Both the position numbers and the translations under genes were made by a program. This document shows, piece by piece, positions 1-10,698 of a DNA stretch of 64,000 nt. The first letter of the stretch is position 1; each line of letters opens with the position of its first letter. This stretch comes from Ehretia macrophylla (taxonomy: Eukaryota; Streptophyta; Magnoliopsida; Boraginales; Ehretiaceae). The stretch lies in the NCBI GenBank assembly GCA_037974665.1, contig CM075765.1, forward strand, positions 20,380,648-20,444,647, written 5' to 3'. The notes under the pieces are model-generated. The model did no database searches and was not told the origin of the DNA. It saw nothing but the letters and a program-made list of their open reading frames with translations.

Positions 1-779
1 AGCAAAAAAACTATTTTAAAGATCCATTTAGAGACCAAGATAAAAAAAAAATCTCGAGTGACGGTCTCCATAAAATTGAGTTTTTATATTGTGTTAATTT
101 TAATTTTATATAATAATTTGATTATGTGTTATTTTTTTAAATTAATTGTTATTTAGATTATTTCAACTTCTTTAACGAATATTTCAACTAAAAAATAAAT
201 AAATTGCGAAAAACATAACATTTAAAAAATTAAGATTACGTTGAATTATAAAATTGAATGAAAAAAACTAATTAAAAATCTCAAATTAAAAAAAAGCTTA
301 ATTACAATTAAAAAATTACCTAAACTAAAAAAACGTAAAATAAAAAAACTATAAAAACTAAAAAAGTTTACCAATGCAAAAAAACTAAATTAAAATAAAA
401 AAAATAAAATACAAAACCATAATTTTTAAAAAAAGTCTAATTAAAAAATCCTAAATACACTACCTTAATTACAAAATCTAATTATTTATTCTAATTTTTT
501 AATTAGTTCTAATTAATTCAAAACTCGTATTATAAGTTCCAAATATTCAAAATAATACTATCGTTAACTTTCAAACATAATAAATATTAGAGAAGTCAAG
601 TTGAAATTTTGAAAGGTGATTTCATGCATGTAAATGTAATTGTGGTGATTTTTCATTCAAATTTAACAAATAGTCAATGAGAGTAAAAAAAAAAAAAAAA
701 GGCAGCAAAAACAACAATTAGTTTTTGCAAAGCAGCAAAAACAACAATGGTGATGGTGCAAAGCCCGCTGCACACACCC

Positions 780-835
780 CCCCCCCCCCCCTACGCACCC
801 ACCCCCCCTCCCCTCTTTCCCTTTCTGTTCGCTGC
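780..835. repeat. C-rich low-complexity tract
   Basis: A run of C residues followed by C-rich CCCACC/CCCTCCCC repeats. The minus strand is correspondingly G-rich and could form a G-quadruplex. It lies inside the left TIR element. Confidence 0.8.
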
Positions 836-875
836 ACCCCCACAATCTTTTTTTGTATATATATATATTTTTTAA

Positions 876-920
876 ATCTGACGATGTCAGATTCGTCAAA
901 AAAATCTAACATCGTCAGAT
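876..920. repeat. Inverted repeat, 12-bp arms
   Basis: ATCTGACGATGT (876-887) is mirrored by ACATCGTCAGAT (909-920), with a further 4-bp pairing inside the loop. It belongs to the left TIR element. Confidence 0.8.
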
Positions 921-965
921 CTGATCTTGTTTTTTTTAGAGACTCGTTTTTGTCTTTTTGTATAA

Positions 966-1005
966 TCTCCATTTTCTTCAACAAATTTGTTGAAGAAAAT
1001 GGAGA
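966..1005. repeat. Perfect 40-bp palindrome
   Basis: Two 20-base arms with no spacer, beginning TCTCCATTTTCTTCAAC. A near-identical palindrome core sits in the intronic foldback MITE at about 12.50-12.55 kb, which links the two elements. Confidence 0.9.
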
Positions 1006-1174
1006 CTAGGTGCTATTTTAGAGACTCAAAACTTGAGTGATGTCATAATTTTGCCAAAAATTAGCAAATAGTATTTTAGAGACCCCCATTGGTGATGAAT
1101 TTTAATCAATGGAGTCTCTAAAACAACAATCATTACTGTTTAGAGACTCTTTAGAGATTCCATTGAGGATGCCC

Positions 1175-1685
1175 TTAGGCATTTGGAAATGCCATTATAC
1201 CTGTGTCGATTGGCATTGAGCAGGAGACGTTTCATGATTCTAAATCGTTGGCATTAAAGTGACGTTTGATATCCCTTTATTTATGAAGGATTTATGTGAC
1301 CAGTTATTTATTCTTAGTTAGCATCTATAAATAGGAGGGTTTTTGCACAACTAGAGTGAGACGAAGATAAGAAAAAAAAAAAAAAAACATACATAGTTCA
1401 TGACTACATTGTAATAGAGAGAGTTTTTTATGTTGTCGATTCGAAAGCTTTTGTAATTTGCAGTGCTTTTATTACAAAAGGTAATACCGTTGTATCCTGG
1501 GAGGTTAGTGCTATCGAGCCGTAAGCACCTTAGCGGAGCATTATAACCTTAAGGATATCGAGTTAAACTCGAGCCTCGGTTTGTGTATTTCATTACAAAT
1601 ATATTAATATATTATTTTACTGTTCTTTAGTTTATTATCTTCAGCACAAATTAATTTTTCTACTATTTTTTATTTATTTATAACA
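1175..1685 (+). repeat. Copia 5' LTR, partial
   Basis: It matches 7031-7533 of the 3' LTR, including the TATA region and the TATAACA end. The part matching 6680-7030 is absent here, replaced by the end of the adjacent TIR element. Confidence 0.92.
1326..1333 (+). promoter_or_regulatory. TATA box of Copia 5' LTR
   Basis: TATAAATA, conserved at the same place in the 3' LTR (7182-7189). A transcript start would be expected a few tens of bases downstream, near the GAGTGAGACGAAG stretch. Confidence 0.65.
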
Positions 1686-2030
1686 TTTTAATGTATTTTG
1701 ACTTGGAAAAAACAATTATTGTTTCTGTTTTAATTTGTGCCTTCTACTGAAATAAAATTATGTTAGAACATATTTATTTCAGAATTATTTTCAGTTTACA
1801 GTTTTCTTACTGCAATTATTTTCTATTCTTACCAGTCTCCTTATTTTTTGGTACTGGAATTAAGTCCTCTTAGATCAATATCATTGGGACATATTTCAGT
1901 AGAAATATAATTATTTCTTGCCTGGTTTTCCTTTAGCTCTCTACTTCCAGTTTCTATTTCTTTTAACTGCTTGTGTGACTAATTTGGACTTTTTAAGTGC
2001 AGTTGGTGTTTTTTGGACTTTATTTAATAA

Positions 2031-3053
2031 ATGAATACCGAAACTGGAATCCCTAACTTTTCTGGAAATGCAAATGACGGAAATGGATCTGGATCAGTAC
2101 CTATGCATGGTAGTGGATCAACTGGTGGATCCACTGGGAATAAAAATGTACCATTGGCAAGACCATCGGTAACTATTGATTTTGCTATGCCATTTGTGGT
2201 GGCACCTCCTGCTGGTCATGGCGAGAGGCCAGAAAAGTTTGATGGGAGGGACTTCAAAAGGTGGCAGCAGAAAATGCTGTTTTATTTGACCACCTTGAGT
2301 CTGACTCGATTTTTGAAGGAGGATGCACTGGAATTGGTTGAGAATCCTGATATGCAAACCGTTGCTGCAATTGATGCCTGGATACATACGGACTTCCTAT
2401 GCAGAAATTATATCCTTAACGGATTGGATAATGCATTATATAATGTCTATAGTCCAATCCCGATGGCAAAAGCTTTGTGGGAATCGTTGGATAAGAAGTA
2501 TAAATCAGAGGATGCAGGCATGAAGAAATTTATAGTTGCCAGGTTCCTAGACTTCAAAATGGTAGATTCTAGGCCTCTATTGCCCAAGGTAGAAGAATAT
2601 CAACTAATTCTTCATGAGTGTCATACGGAAGGAATGAATATGGGTGAAACTTTCGAATCTGGTGCACTCATTGAGAAGTTACCTCTTAGCTGGAAAGACT
2701 TCAAAAGCTATTTGAGGCACAAGCGAAAAGATATGACAGTTGAAGACCTGGTTTTGAGGTTGAGGATTAAAGCAGACAACCGCAAGAATGACAAAAGGGT
2801 TGGACTCCTGCCTTTGGAGTCAAAGGCGAATGTGGTGGAACTCGGCCCTAGTAACAACAAGAGGAAGTTTAATGGCCAAAATCAAGGAAATAAGGGTATT
2901 GATAAGAAGAAGTTTGCTGCTAACTGCTACGTCTGTGACAAGACGGGACATAAGGCTATCGACTGCAGACTCCGTGTTAACAAGGGAGCTCAGAAGAAAA
3001 GAAAGGCTCAGGCTAATGCTGTTGAGACCTGGGAGAAGAAATGTCCGACATGA
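2031..3053 (+). CDS. gag: Copia Gag polyprotein
   Basis: A 340-residue open frame. It starts with a Gly/Ser-rich stretch, then carries the plant Copia Gag core around residues 65-250 (the KFDGRDFKRWQQKML block and the ALWESLDKKY motif). It ends with a CCHC zinc knuckle, C299-x2-C302-x4-H307-x4-C312, followed by a basic tail. In this family Gag builds the virus-like particle and the knuckle binds element RNA. The end overlaps the protease frame (from 3041) in another reading frame, so Pol would need a frameshift or the frames have drifted. It is the only element frame here free of stops. The start is the first ATG of the frame and follows a ~345-base leader. Confidence 0.88.
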   Translation: MNTETGIPNFSGNANDGNGSGSVPMHGSGSTGGSTGNKNVPLARPSVTIDFAMPFVVAPPAGHGERPEKFDGRDFKRWQQKMLFYLTTLSLTRFLKEDALELVENPDMQTVAAIDAWIHTDFLCRNYILNGLDNALYNVYSPIPMAKALWESLDKKYKSEDAGMKKFIVARFLDFKMVDSRPLLPKVEEYQLILHECHTEGMNMGETFESGALIEKLPLSWKDFKSYLRHKRKDMTVEDLVLRLRIKADNRKNDKRVGLLPLESKANVVELGPSNNKRKFNGQNQGNKGIDKKKFAANCYVCDKTGHKAIDCRLRVNKGAQKKRKAQANAVETWEKKCPT

Positions 3054-6000
3054 ATCTAGCAGCGGTCATGTCAGAAGTTAATTTGGTTGGGAATCCAAAA
3101 CAGTGGTGGGTAGATACAGGAGCTACTCGACACGTTTGTTCTGACAGGAATAGTTTCACCACCTACCAAAAATATGAAGAAACCATCTACATGGGGAATT
3201 CCTCCACATCAAAAGTAGATGAAGTTGGAAAAGTTATTTTGAAAATGACTTCAGGGAAAGAGCTGACACTCAACAACATGCTGCATGTCCTAGACATCCG
3301 AAAGAATTTAGTTTCTGGATCATTGTTGAGTAGAAATGGATTCATGCTGGTTTTTGAGTCCGGGGTGTTTGTTTTGCTTAAGAATGGTGTCTTCGTAGGA
3401 AAAGGTTATGATTGTGATGGGTTGTTTAAGCTTAATGTTATGACGGTTGTAAAGGCTGATAAGCCATCTACTTCTATCAATAAAAATAAGTCATTTGCTT
3501 ATGTTGTTGATTCTCCTAATTTATGGCATGATAGATTAGAACATGTTAATTTCGATTCATTGCGTAAATTGGTCAATTTAGGATTATTGCCTAAATTTGA
3601 TTTTAATCTTAACAATAAATGTGAAGTTTGCACGGAATCAAAGTTAACAAGAGCTTCTTTTAAATCAGTGGAAAGAAGTTCCGAACCTCTAGAGTTAATT
3701 CACAGTGATGTTTGTGACTTAAAATTTATGTAAACTAGAGGAAGGAAAAAATATTTCATCACTTTCATAGATGATTGTGCGAGATACTGTTATGTTTACT
3801 TACTTAAGAGCAAGGATGAGGCTTTTGAAGTATTTAAACTATACAAAAAATGAGGTTGAGAATCAACTGGGCAAAAGGATAAAAATGCTGAGAAGCGATA
3901 GAGGGGGAGAATATGTATCACCTTTTGAGGATTTTTGTGCTGAACATGGTATTATTCACCAAACAACTGCACCGTACTTTCCGCAACAAAATGGAGTTGC
4001 TGAGCGTAAGAATAGAACTCTTAAAGAAATGACGAATGCCTTGTTGATTAATTCAGGCTTACCTTAGAACTTGTGGGGGGAGGCAGTGCTAACTGCAAAT
4101 CATATTCTAAATAAGGTACCCTACAAGAAGTTGAGCAAAATACCTTATGAGTTGTGGAAAGGTCGACCACCTTCCTACAATTACTTAAGAGTGTGGGGGT
4201 GCTTAGCTAAGGTGGAGGTTCCTGCACCTAAAATGGTCAAAATTAGTCCAAAGACTATAGATTGTGTCTTTATTGGATACACACAGAACAGTGCTGCATT
4301 TAGATTTTTGGTGATTAGGTCAGAAATAACTTATATTCATGATAATACAGTTATCGAGTCGAGAAATGCAGAATTCTTTGAGGAAAGATTTCCTTATAAG
4401 AAAACACATGAACCAAGTTCTTCTAAGAGAACTTATGGAACTGAAGAGAAAGATATGGATGTAATGATTATATCTGAAGACGAACAGAGACGTAGCAAAA
4501 GGGCTAGAACGGTTAAGTCTTGCAGTCCTGATTTTCTAACTTATTTGTTAGAAAATGAGCCTCGTACCGTTAATGAGGCTATGACAACCCCTGCAGCTCC
4601 TTTATGGAAAGAGGCTGTCAATAGCGAAATTGAGTCCATCATGCATAATCATACGTGGGAACTAGTGGATTTTCCTCCTGGAAATAAACCTTTAGGGTAT
4701 AAGTGGATTTTCAAGAGAAAAATGAAAGCTGATGGATCAATTGACAAATATAAGGCCAGACTTGTCACCAAGGGATATAAATAGAAAGAAGGTCTTGATT
4801 ATTTTGATACTTACTCACCGGTTACAAGGATTACGTCCATTCGGATGTTAATAGCAATTGCAGCTATTAATAATCTAGAGATCCATCAAATGGATGTAAA
4901 GACTGCCTTCTTGAATGGAGATTTAGAGGAAGAAATCTACATGGAACAACCCGAGGGGTTTGTGGTTCTAGGTAACGAGAAGAAAGTTTGTCGGCTTATA
5001 AAATCCCTTTACGGATTAAAACAAGTGCCTAAGCAATGACATGAAAAATTAGATAAAGCCATGATTTCTAATGGCTTTAGAATTAATGAGTGCGACAAGT
5101 GTGTTTATGTAAAAGGCACAAGTCAAGAATATGTCATTGTCTGTCTATATGTAAACGATATGCTTATTATTGGGAGTGATAATAACGTCATTAAGGCTAC
5201 CAAGAAAATGTTATCTAAGAACTTCGACATGAAGGATCTAGGTGTGGCTGATGTAATTCTGGGTGTGAAGATCACTAAAACATCAGATGGACTAGTCTTG
5301 TCCCAGTCTCATTATATACAAAAGATATTGGACAAGTTTAGTAAAGATGATGATAGTGTTGCTAAGACGCCTGTGGATGTGAATAGCCACTTTGCTAAGA
5401 ACACAGGTGAAGGGATATCTTAGCTAGAGTATTCTCGGATAATTGGTAGTCTGATGTACATTATGAATTGTACAAGACCCGATATTGTGCTTGCTGTTAG
5501 CAAACTTAGTAGGTATACCAGTAATCCAGAGCAAGCCCACTGGACTGCTGTTGTGAGAGTTCTAAGGTATCTTAGATACACTTTGAACTACAGGTTTTAC
5601 TTTTCAAGATATCCAGCTGTACTGGAAGGGTACAGTGACGCTAATTGGATATCTGATACTGAAGACTCAAAATCCACCACTGGGTATGTCTTTACGTTGG
5701 GAGGTGCTGCTGTATCCTAGAAATCCACTAACCAAACGTGTATAGCCAGATCTACAATGGAATATGAGTTTATAGCTTTGGATAAAACTGCTGAAGAAGC
5801 TGAATGGCTTCGACATTTCTTAAAGGATATTCCACAGTGGCAGAAACCAGTGCCAGCTATCTGTATATTCTGTGATAGTTAATCGGTAATTGGCTGAGCA
5901 CAGAGTAGTATGTATAACGGTAAGTCTAGACACATTCGTCGTAGACATAATACCGTTAATCAATTGCTCTCAAATAGGGTTGTCTCTATTGACTATGTAA

Positions 6001-6098
6001 AGTCAAAGGATAATATTGCGGATTCGCTTACCAAAGGTTTACCTAGAGAGCAAGTTTATAAATTGTCGAGGGGAATAGGTCTTAAGCCTATTTCTTAA
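3041..6098 (+). pseudogene. pol: Copia Pol polyprotein, multiple stops and a frameshift
   Basis: Protease comes first (WWVDTGATRHVC, catalytic Asp in DTGA), then the integrase zinc finger with CEVC, then the integrase core with DRGGEY and the NGVAERKNRT segment. Reverse transcriptase follows (HQMDVKTAFLNG; the active-site block is YVNDM rather than the usual YVDDM), then the RNase H region with YSDANW. In-frame stops lie at 3731, 4065, 4782, 5037, 5421, 5718, 5880 and 5895. An extra A in the A-run near 3845 shifts the frame. Each stop fits a single C-to-T or G-to-A change from a Gln, Trp or Arg codon. The RT Asp-to-Asn change fits the same pattern. The gene cannot make active Pol. Confidence 0.93.
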
Positions 6099-6670
6099 GA
6101 GTTATCATAATGGAAAACCCTACCTTGCTGACAGGAGATCCCTGGATCTAGGTTCAAAGGGAAAAACTGAATTATGTATAACTCAGTGGGAGCACTGTGG
6201 GGGTAATACTCCCACCTATTCCTATGACGAGCAAACAGTGCTGCCTGTGTGTTTCTTAGGTTAAGCTATGCTTTTAATGATTCTTATATCTTGGAAATCC
6301 AAGTGGGGTATTGCAGGGATACTCTTTATAAACATCAACTATATGAGTAAGGAGGGGGCCGATCCTACGAGAATTTGAAGACTGAATTCTCTAGAGTACT
6401 CATGAATACCGGGAGTTGTTCAGGGTCAAAATGAACACAACCGTGAGAATTTGATAGTGTAAGAGAGATGTTGTGTGATCTCTATTGTCTTGATTTACAC
6501 AAAAGCTGAACAGTTCAAGACATCGCATTCACTGGTTAGCAAGTAAATCCGATAGTTTTCACTAGGAAAGGTTCAAAGCCAAAAGCCACCTATCCCGATG
6601 CAATGCCTTTCTACTAAACTCTCTCTCTCGAGTCTGCATATTAGGTACTGGCCTGTTAATTTCCTTTCAT

Positions 6671-6679
6671 GTGGGGGAT
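6671..6679 (+). other. Polypurine tract of Copia element
   Basis: GTGGGGGAT lies immediately before the TGTTGGAA start of the 3' LTR. This is the usual primer site for plus-strand DNA synthesis in LTR elements. Confidence 0.75.
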
Positions 6680-7533
6680 TGTTGGAAAAGATGTTTTTGA
6701 CTTGCTTTTTTGAGTGGGTCTCACATGTTTAAACGGTTGGGACATGGTTCGTGCGCATTCACTTTTCGAGAAGATGAATGTAGTATTTTTTTTTTTTAAG
6801 TCAAAATACATTAAAGGTGAAAGAGAAATTAAAAAAGAGAGATTTTTATAACTCTTTATTCTCTGATTTTAACTCACCTTTTTTAAACTACTTTGAATGC
6901 CATAATATTAATTTTATGAAACGGATAGTTGATGCTTCGAAAAGTTGATGCTTTGAATGCTTATAATAATTGCATTGAATTCGAAAGCTGATCATGAGCA
7001 TCTATTATGATCAATTTTGAATGCATTTACTTAGGCATTTGGAAATGCCATTATACTTGTGTCGATTGGCATTTAGCAAGAGACGTTTCATGATTCTAAA
7101 TCGTTGGCATTAAAGTGACGTTTGATATCCCTTTATTTATGAAGGATTTATGTGGCCAGTTATTTACTCTTAGTTAACATCTATAAATAGGAGGGTTTTT
7201 GTACAACTAGAGTGAGACGAAGATAAGAAAAAAAAAAAACATACATAGTTCATGACTACATTGTAATAGAGAGTTTTTTACGCTGTCGATTTGAAAGCTT
7301 TTGTAATTTGCAGTGCTTCTATTACGAAAGGTAATACCGTTGTATCCTGGAAGGTTAGTGCTATCGAGCCGTAAGCACCTTAGCGGAGCATTATAACCTT
7401 AAGGACATCGAGTTAAACTCGAGCCTCGATTTGTGTATTTCATTACAGATATGTTAATATATTATTTTACCGTTCTTTAGTTCATTATCTTTAGCACAAA
7501 TTAATTTTTCTACAAATTTTTTTTTTTATAACA
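6680..7533 (+). repeat. Copia 3' LTR, full length (854 bp)
   Basis: Begins TGTTGGAAAAG after the polypurine tract and ends TATAACA, giving TG...CA termini. TATAAATA is at 7182-7189. Its 3' 503 bases match the partial 5' LTR. Confidence 0.9.
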
Positions 7534-8830
7534 GTTTTCTACTTAAGTTTATGATTCTAGTTAAATATAATTTATGCAGTGACAAGTTGACTTTCTGGGT
7601 ATAATTTTAGAAAAGAGATTGATATGGTTCTTTAAAGTTGGACTCGAGGTAAGTTGGTCCCTTTTTGTATATTAAACATTTTCCTCTTTCAATCTGGAAT
7701 ATTTATCCTTAAATTCGAGTTTAGTTTATTCAAATCTTATTATTCAAACTTCCTAGTAGTTACGACGCTTGAATTTGGCTTAATTACGTGAGATATTTCT
7801 TATTCTTGCAACTTCAAGTTATTGGCGTAAGTCTTGGTAAGACAACTTTATTTTTATTTAATAAGTTTGGACAACTCTCCTGTACTTACTTCCTGTTTAT
7901 AAATTCTTCTAATATGAAAGTAAGTTCGGATACCCTTTTGTAAACCTCAATTGAATCTTGTTAGCTCATTTTGTTGCTTTTCTATCATTCTTATTCACTT
8001 GAAAGATTATTTTGAGGCCTGTTCTTGTTGTATGGATTATGAGCTATCATTTGTTTGTATGTTCGGGCATTTGATGATTCTATGTTATGCTTTGTCTGTC
8101 CGTTTGTCATTTGTTCTTTGTTATCCCGCAGGTGGGATTGAGGCCGGCAAAGGCTATTGTGATCTTCGTTAGTTATATTGTATCTATCACAACTTTGCGT
8201 AGTATTTCAATTTGCTTCCAGTTATGAGACGTGTTATGAATCATCGATCTGGTTTATTGGAGTTTTCTTTTAGTTTATTTGATATCCTATAAATTTCTAG
8301 TTATTTCATATACGACATTTCTAATATGATTTTATATCAATTATTTCGTGATATCTTAAATTCTTTTTGGGGTCCCTCTTACTGAGCTTCTTTTGCTCAT
8401 TTTAGTTGTTTGTTGTCTTTGTTTCAAATATCGGTGATAGTCAGCAGTTTCGACTGGATAGGCTTAGAGTCCACCTTATGAAATCAGTTATAGGGACGAC
8501 AAGTATTTTTGTTTGAGTTATTAGTTTTTGGAGGATTATTGTCATTTAATTTTTATGGACTTTTGGTTAAACAGTTGAAGTATCATATTGATTTATCAAG
8601 GCCTTAGATGCTTTGATGGTTTATATTTTGCAAGATATAACTTTTTAATTCTATGGTATTAGAGCCTTTCAAGCTTCGGAAGATAAATTTTCTTAGACGG
8701 GGTATCACGTCCTTGAGTTTAGCCTACCAAATTTGGGGCATGACAAGGTCATCACAGCTTAGTATTGCTTAAACGTATGACACTAACCGCGCTTGCTGAT
8801 CTAGAGTGTTGGTTTGGGACGTGACATAGT
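7534..8830 (+). other. Degenerate LTR-like sequence, no gene
   Basis: No credible ORF. The stretch resembles a Gypsy LTR in style: a CTTACTGAGCTTCTTTTGCTC block near 8378, a TGGTATTAGAGC motif near 8654 that is one base off the plant initiator-Met primer-binding site, and GGGGCATGACA and GGGACGTGACA motifs near 8735 and 8816. Termini and a partner LTR were not found, so the assignment is weak. Confidence 0.35.
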
Positions 8831-9302
8831 GACATTAGCAAATCATGATGAACATAATAAATGATTTGTTGCAGGTACCATGACTCAACTCTTTGATGTT
8901 GCGTAAGAGGAGTGCTCAGTCCTTTTCCTATGGACTTACTTGATGGTCCACTATCTTCATGTGGATCGTGTGGACAGAAACAGCATTACAAAAATCTGAA
9001 GCTAAAACCAAATAATATCATTAGTCATCCATATATTGCATTGATATGTGGTCAATTTTGTATTTTTTTAAAATGTTCATTCTTTTTTTTTTGCATTTCT
9101 CTCCACCCGGGCAATTTTTCATCTCACTATTTTAAATATGAAAATAATGGTCAAAATTAGATTAATTGTCAACTACACCTATCGGAAATATAATTATTTT
9201 CATATTTAGATTGTTTCGTTAAATGCCGAGTACTACCTCAACGTTTGAAATTATTGAAATTCCTACCTCATCAATTAGATAGAGTTATTTGAATTAAATT
9301 TA

Positions 9303-9438
9303 GTTGTTTTGACACAATGAAGTACCTATTTATCTTTAAAAGCTCTAGCTCTATCTATTCTGGTTTAATTGTTGTTTTGACACAATGAAGTACCTATTTA
9401 TCTTTAAAAGCTCTAGCTCTATCTATTCTGGTTTAATT
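9303..9438. repeat. Exact 68-bp tandem duplication
   Basis: Two adjacent copies (9303-9370 and 9371-9438) that appear identical, starting GTTGTTTTGACACAATGAAG. They lie in a noncoding stretch (8831-10698) in which I see no gene or other element. Confidence 0.95.
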
Positions 9439-10698
9439 AGTTGAATATAATATTCCTCCTAAATATTTAACATTAAACAAAAAAAAAATCATGTGCAAAA
9501 GCAAACAAGATAAGTAAAGAAGACTCATAAGACATATTAAAAATAATATAAAAATAGAAAATAATAGAATCAAAATAAAAAATCGATCGAATTTTTTAAT
9601 TTACTTTATTAATATGAGTTTATGAGCTCTAGTGTTTATAAGCCTCAAAAGATCGTATAAGCTGGAATTGTCCGGTAATGACTAGTGTTTATGAGAGATT
9701 TTGAATTTAAATCACAATATTAGCCTCTATCATATCCCGAAAAAAAACTTATCACACTCTATCGACTTTTCAACAGCATTTTTCATATCAGCAGCCATAC
9801 ATGTCGAAAGTGAAGCTATATATATATAAGATACAAAATTAAAGTCTCAAAAAGTTTATAAGATAACTCTTAATGCATTAATATCACATGAACCATGAAG
9901 GAATTCAAGATATGAACTCTCAAGAGCATTTCTTGTGACAAATATAAATATTACACTCGAACCCTTCCTCATAATACACACTTCCTGCAATTCTCTGTTG
10001 CATAGCATCTTACATGTCTAAATTGCATTCACTTAAATGACTTAGCAAAGCAACGAAATAAATGGGTAAAATATCTCTTAAAATGATTGTTATGTAACAA
10101 AATTTAACCTCCCTAAAAAGAAAAAGGAAAAGGAACAAAGCATAGGGCAAAACTATGGTGGAATAGTGTTGCTTTTTTAACTCAATCAGGTTCCTATATT
10201 AACAGTGACATGCTGTCCCCGGGACACTGTTTAGTGATGGTGAAATAAAATCGCTCTATCAAGATTCCAGATTTGACATTCTAGCCATCGGCCAAAACAT
10301 TATAATGGCAAATTCTAGCTTCTCAGTTGTAAATTTTTCTTTTCCCTTGTTCGCCCAAAATTGTTTTTTACTATTAATGGTATTTTACCTCAAGATATTT
10401 CTTGGTGGTAGGAATAATTAAAGCCGAAAAAACTTAATGTTAATAACAAAACAATCAAATTAATATTCCTGTAAAGAATTCCTGGCTTTCCACCGACCAT
10501 CTAATAGACCATGAACTAAACGGCCACTGCCACGTATTTTTTACATTTTTTTTTTTTTGCAACCTTGGTACATCAAACTCGTGCGTATCTATCACACCTA
10601 TCTACTAGAAATTAACATCACTAACACTCTCCTGCAACTGCTTACCTCTTGTACACAAAAAAAAACATGTTACAATGTCTAAAAGTTTCTGAGCAGTT

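Larger units (their letters stand above)
1..1174. mobile_element. TIR element, right part; left end outside window
   Basis: AT-rich noncoding DNA whose last ~150 bases repeat GAGACTC/GAGTCTC-type motifs and end in CCATTGAGGATGCCC. Similar ends occur in the MITEs near 12.3-12.7 kb and 49.5-49.8 kb. Directly after it, at 1175, sequence matching the interior of the downstream Copia LTR begins at a TTA. I infer that the element inserted into that LTR at a TTA target. It is at least 1.17 kb long and has no convincing gene; the short ORFs here are low complexity. The first ~600 bases are A/T runs in which I see nothing else. Confidence 0.55.
1175..7533 (+). mobile_element. Ty1/Copia LTR retrotransposon, decayed
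   Basis: The order is 5' LTR (partial), gag, protease, integrase, reverse transcriptase, RNase H, polypurine tract, 3' LTR. The integrase-before-RT order is diagnostic of Ty1/Copia. The gag frame is open; pol is broken by several stops and one frameshift. By eye, the shared parts of the two LTRs differ at about 20 sites in about 500, nearly all transitions, so the insertion is not recent. The first ~350 bases of the 5' LTR are missing at the junction with the left TIR element, so no target duplication can be read. I saw no convincing primer-binding site after 1685. Confidence 0.93.

Noticed and set aside
663-1009. Overlapping ORFs on both strands with Pro/Gly-rich peptides
   Set aside because: They arise from the C-rich tract and simple repeats in a TIR element; no family resemblance.
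7951-9160. ORFs of 73 and 82 codons
   Set aside because: Low-complexity hydrophobic text in noncoding repeat DNA, no splice or promoter context.
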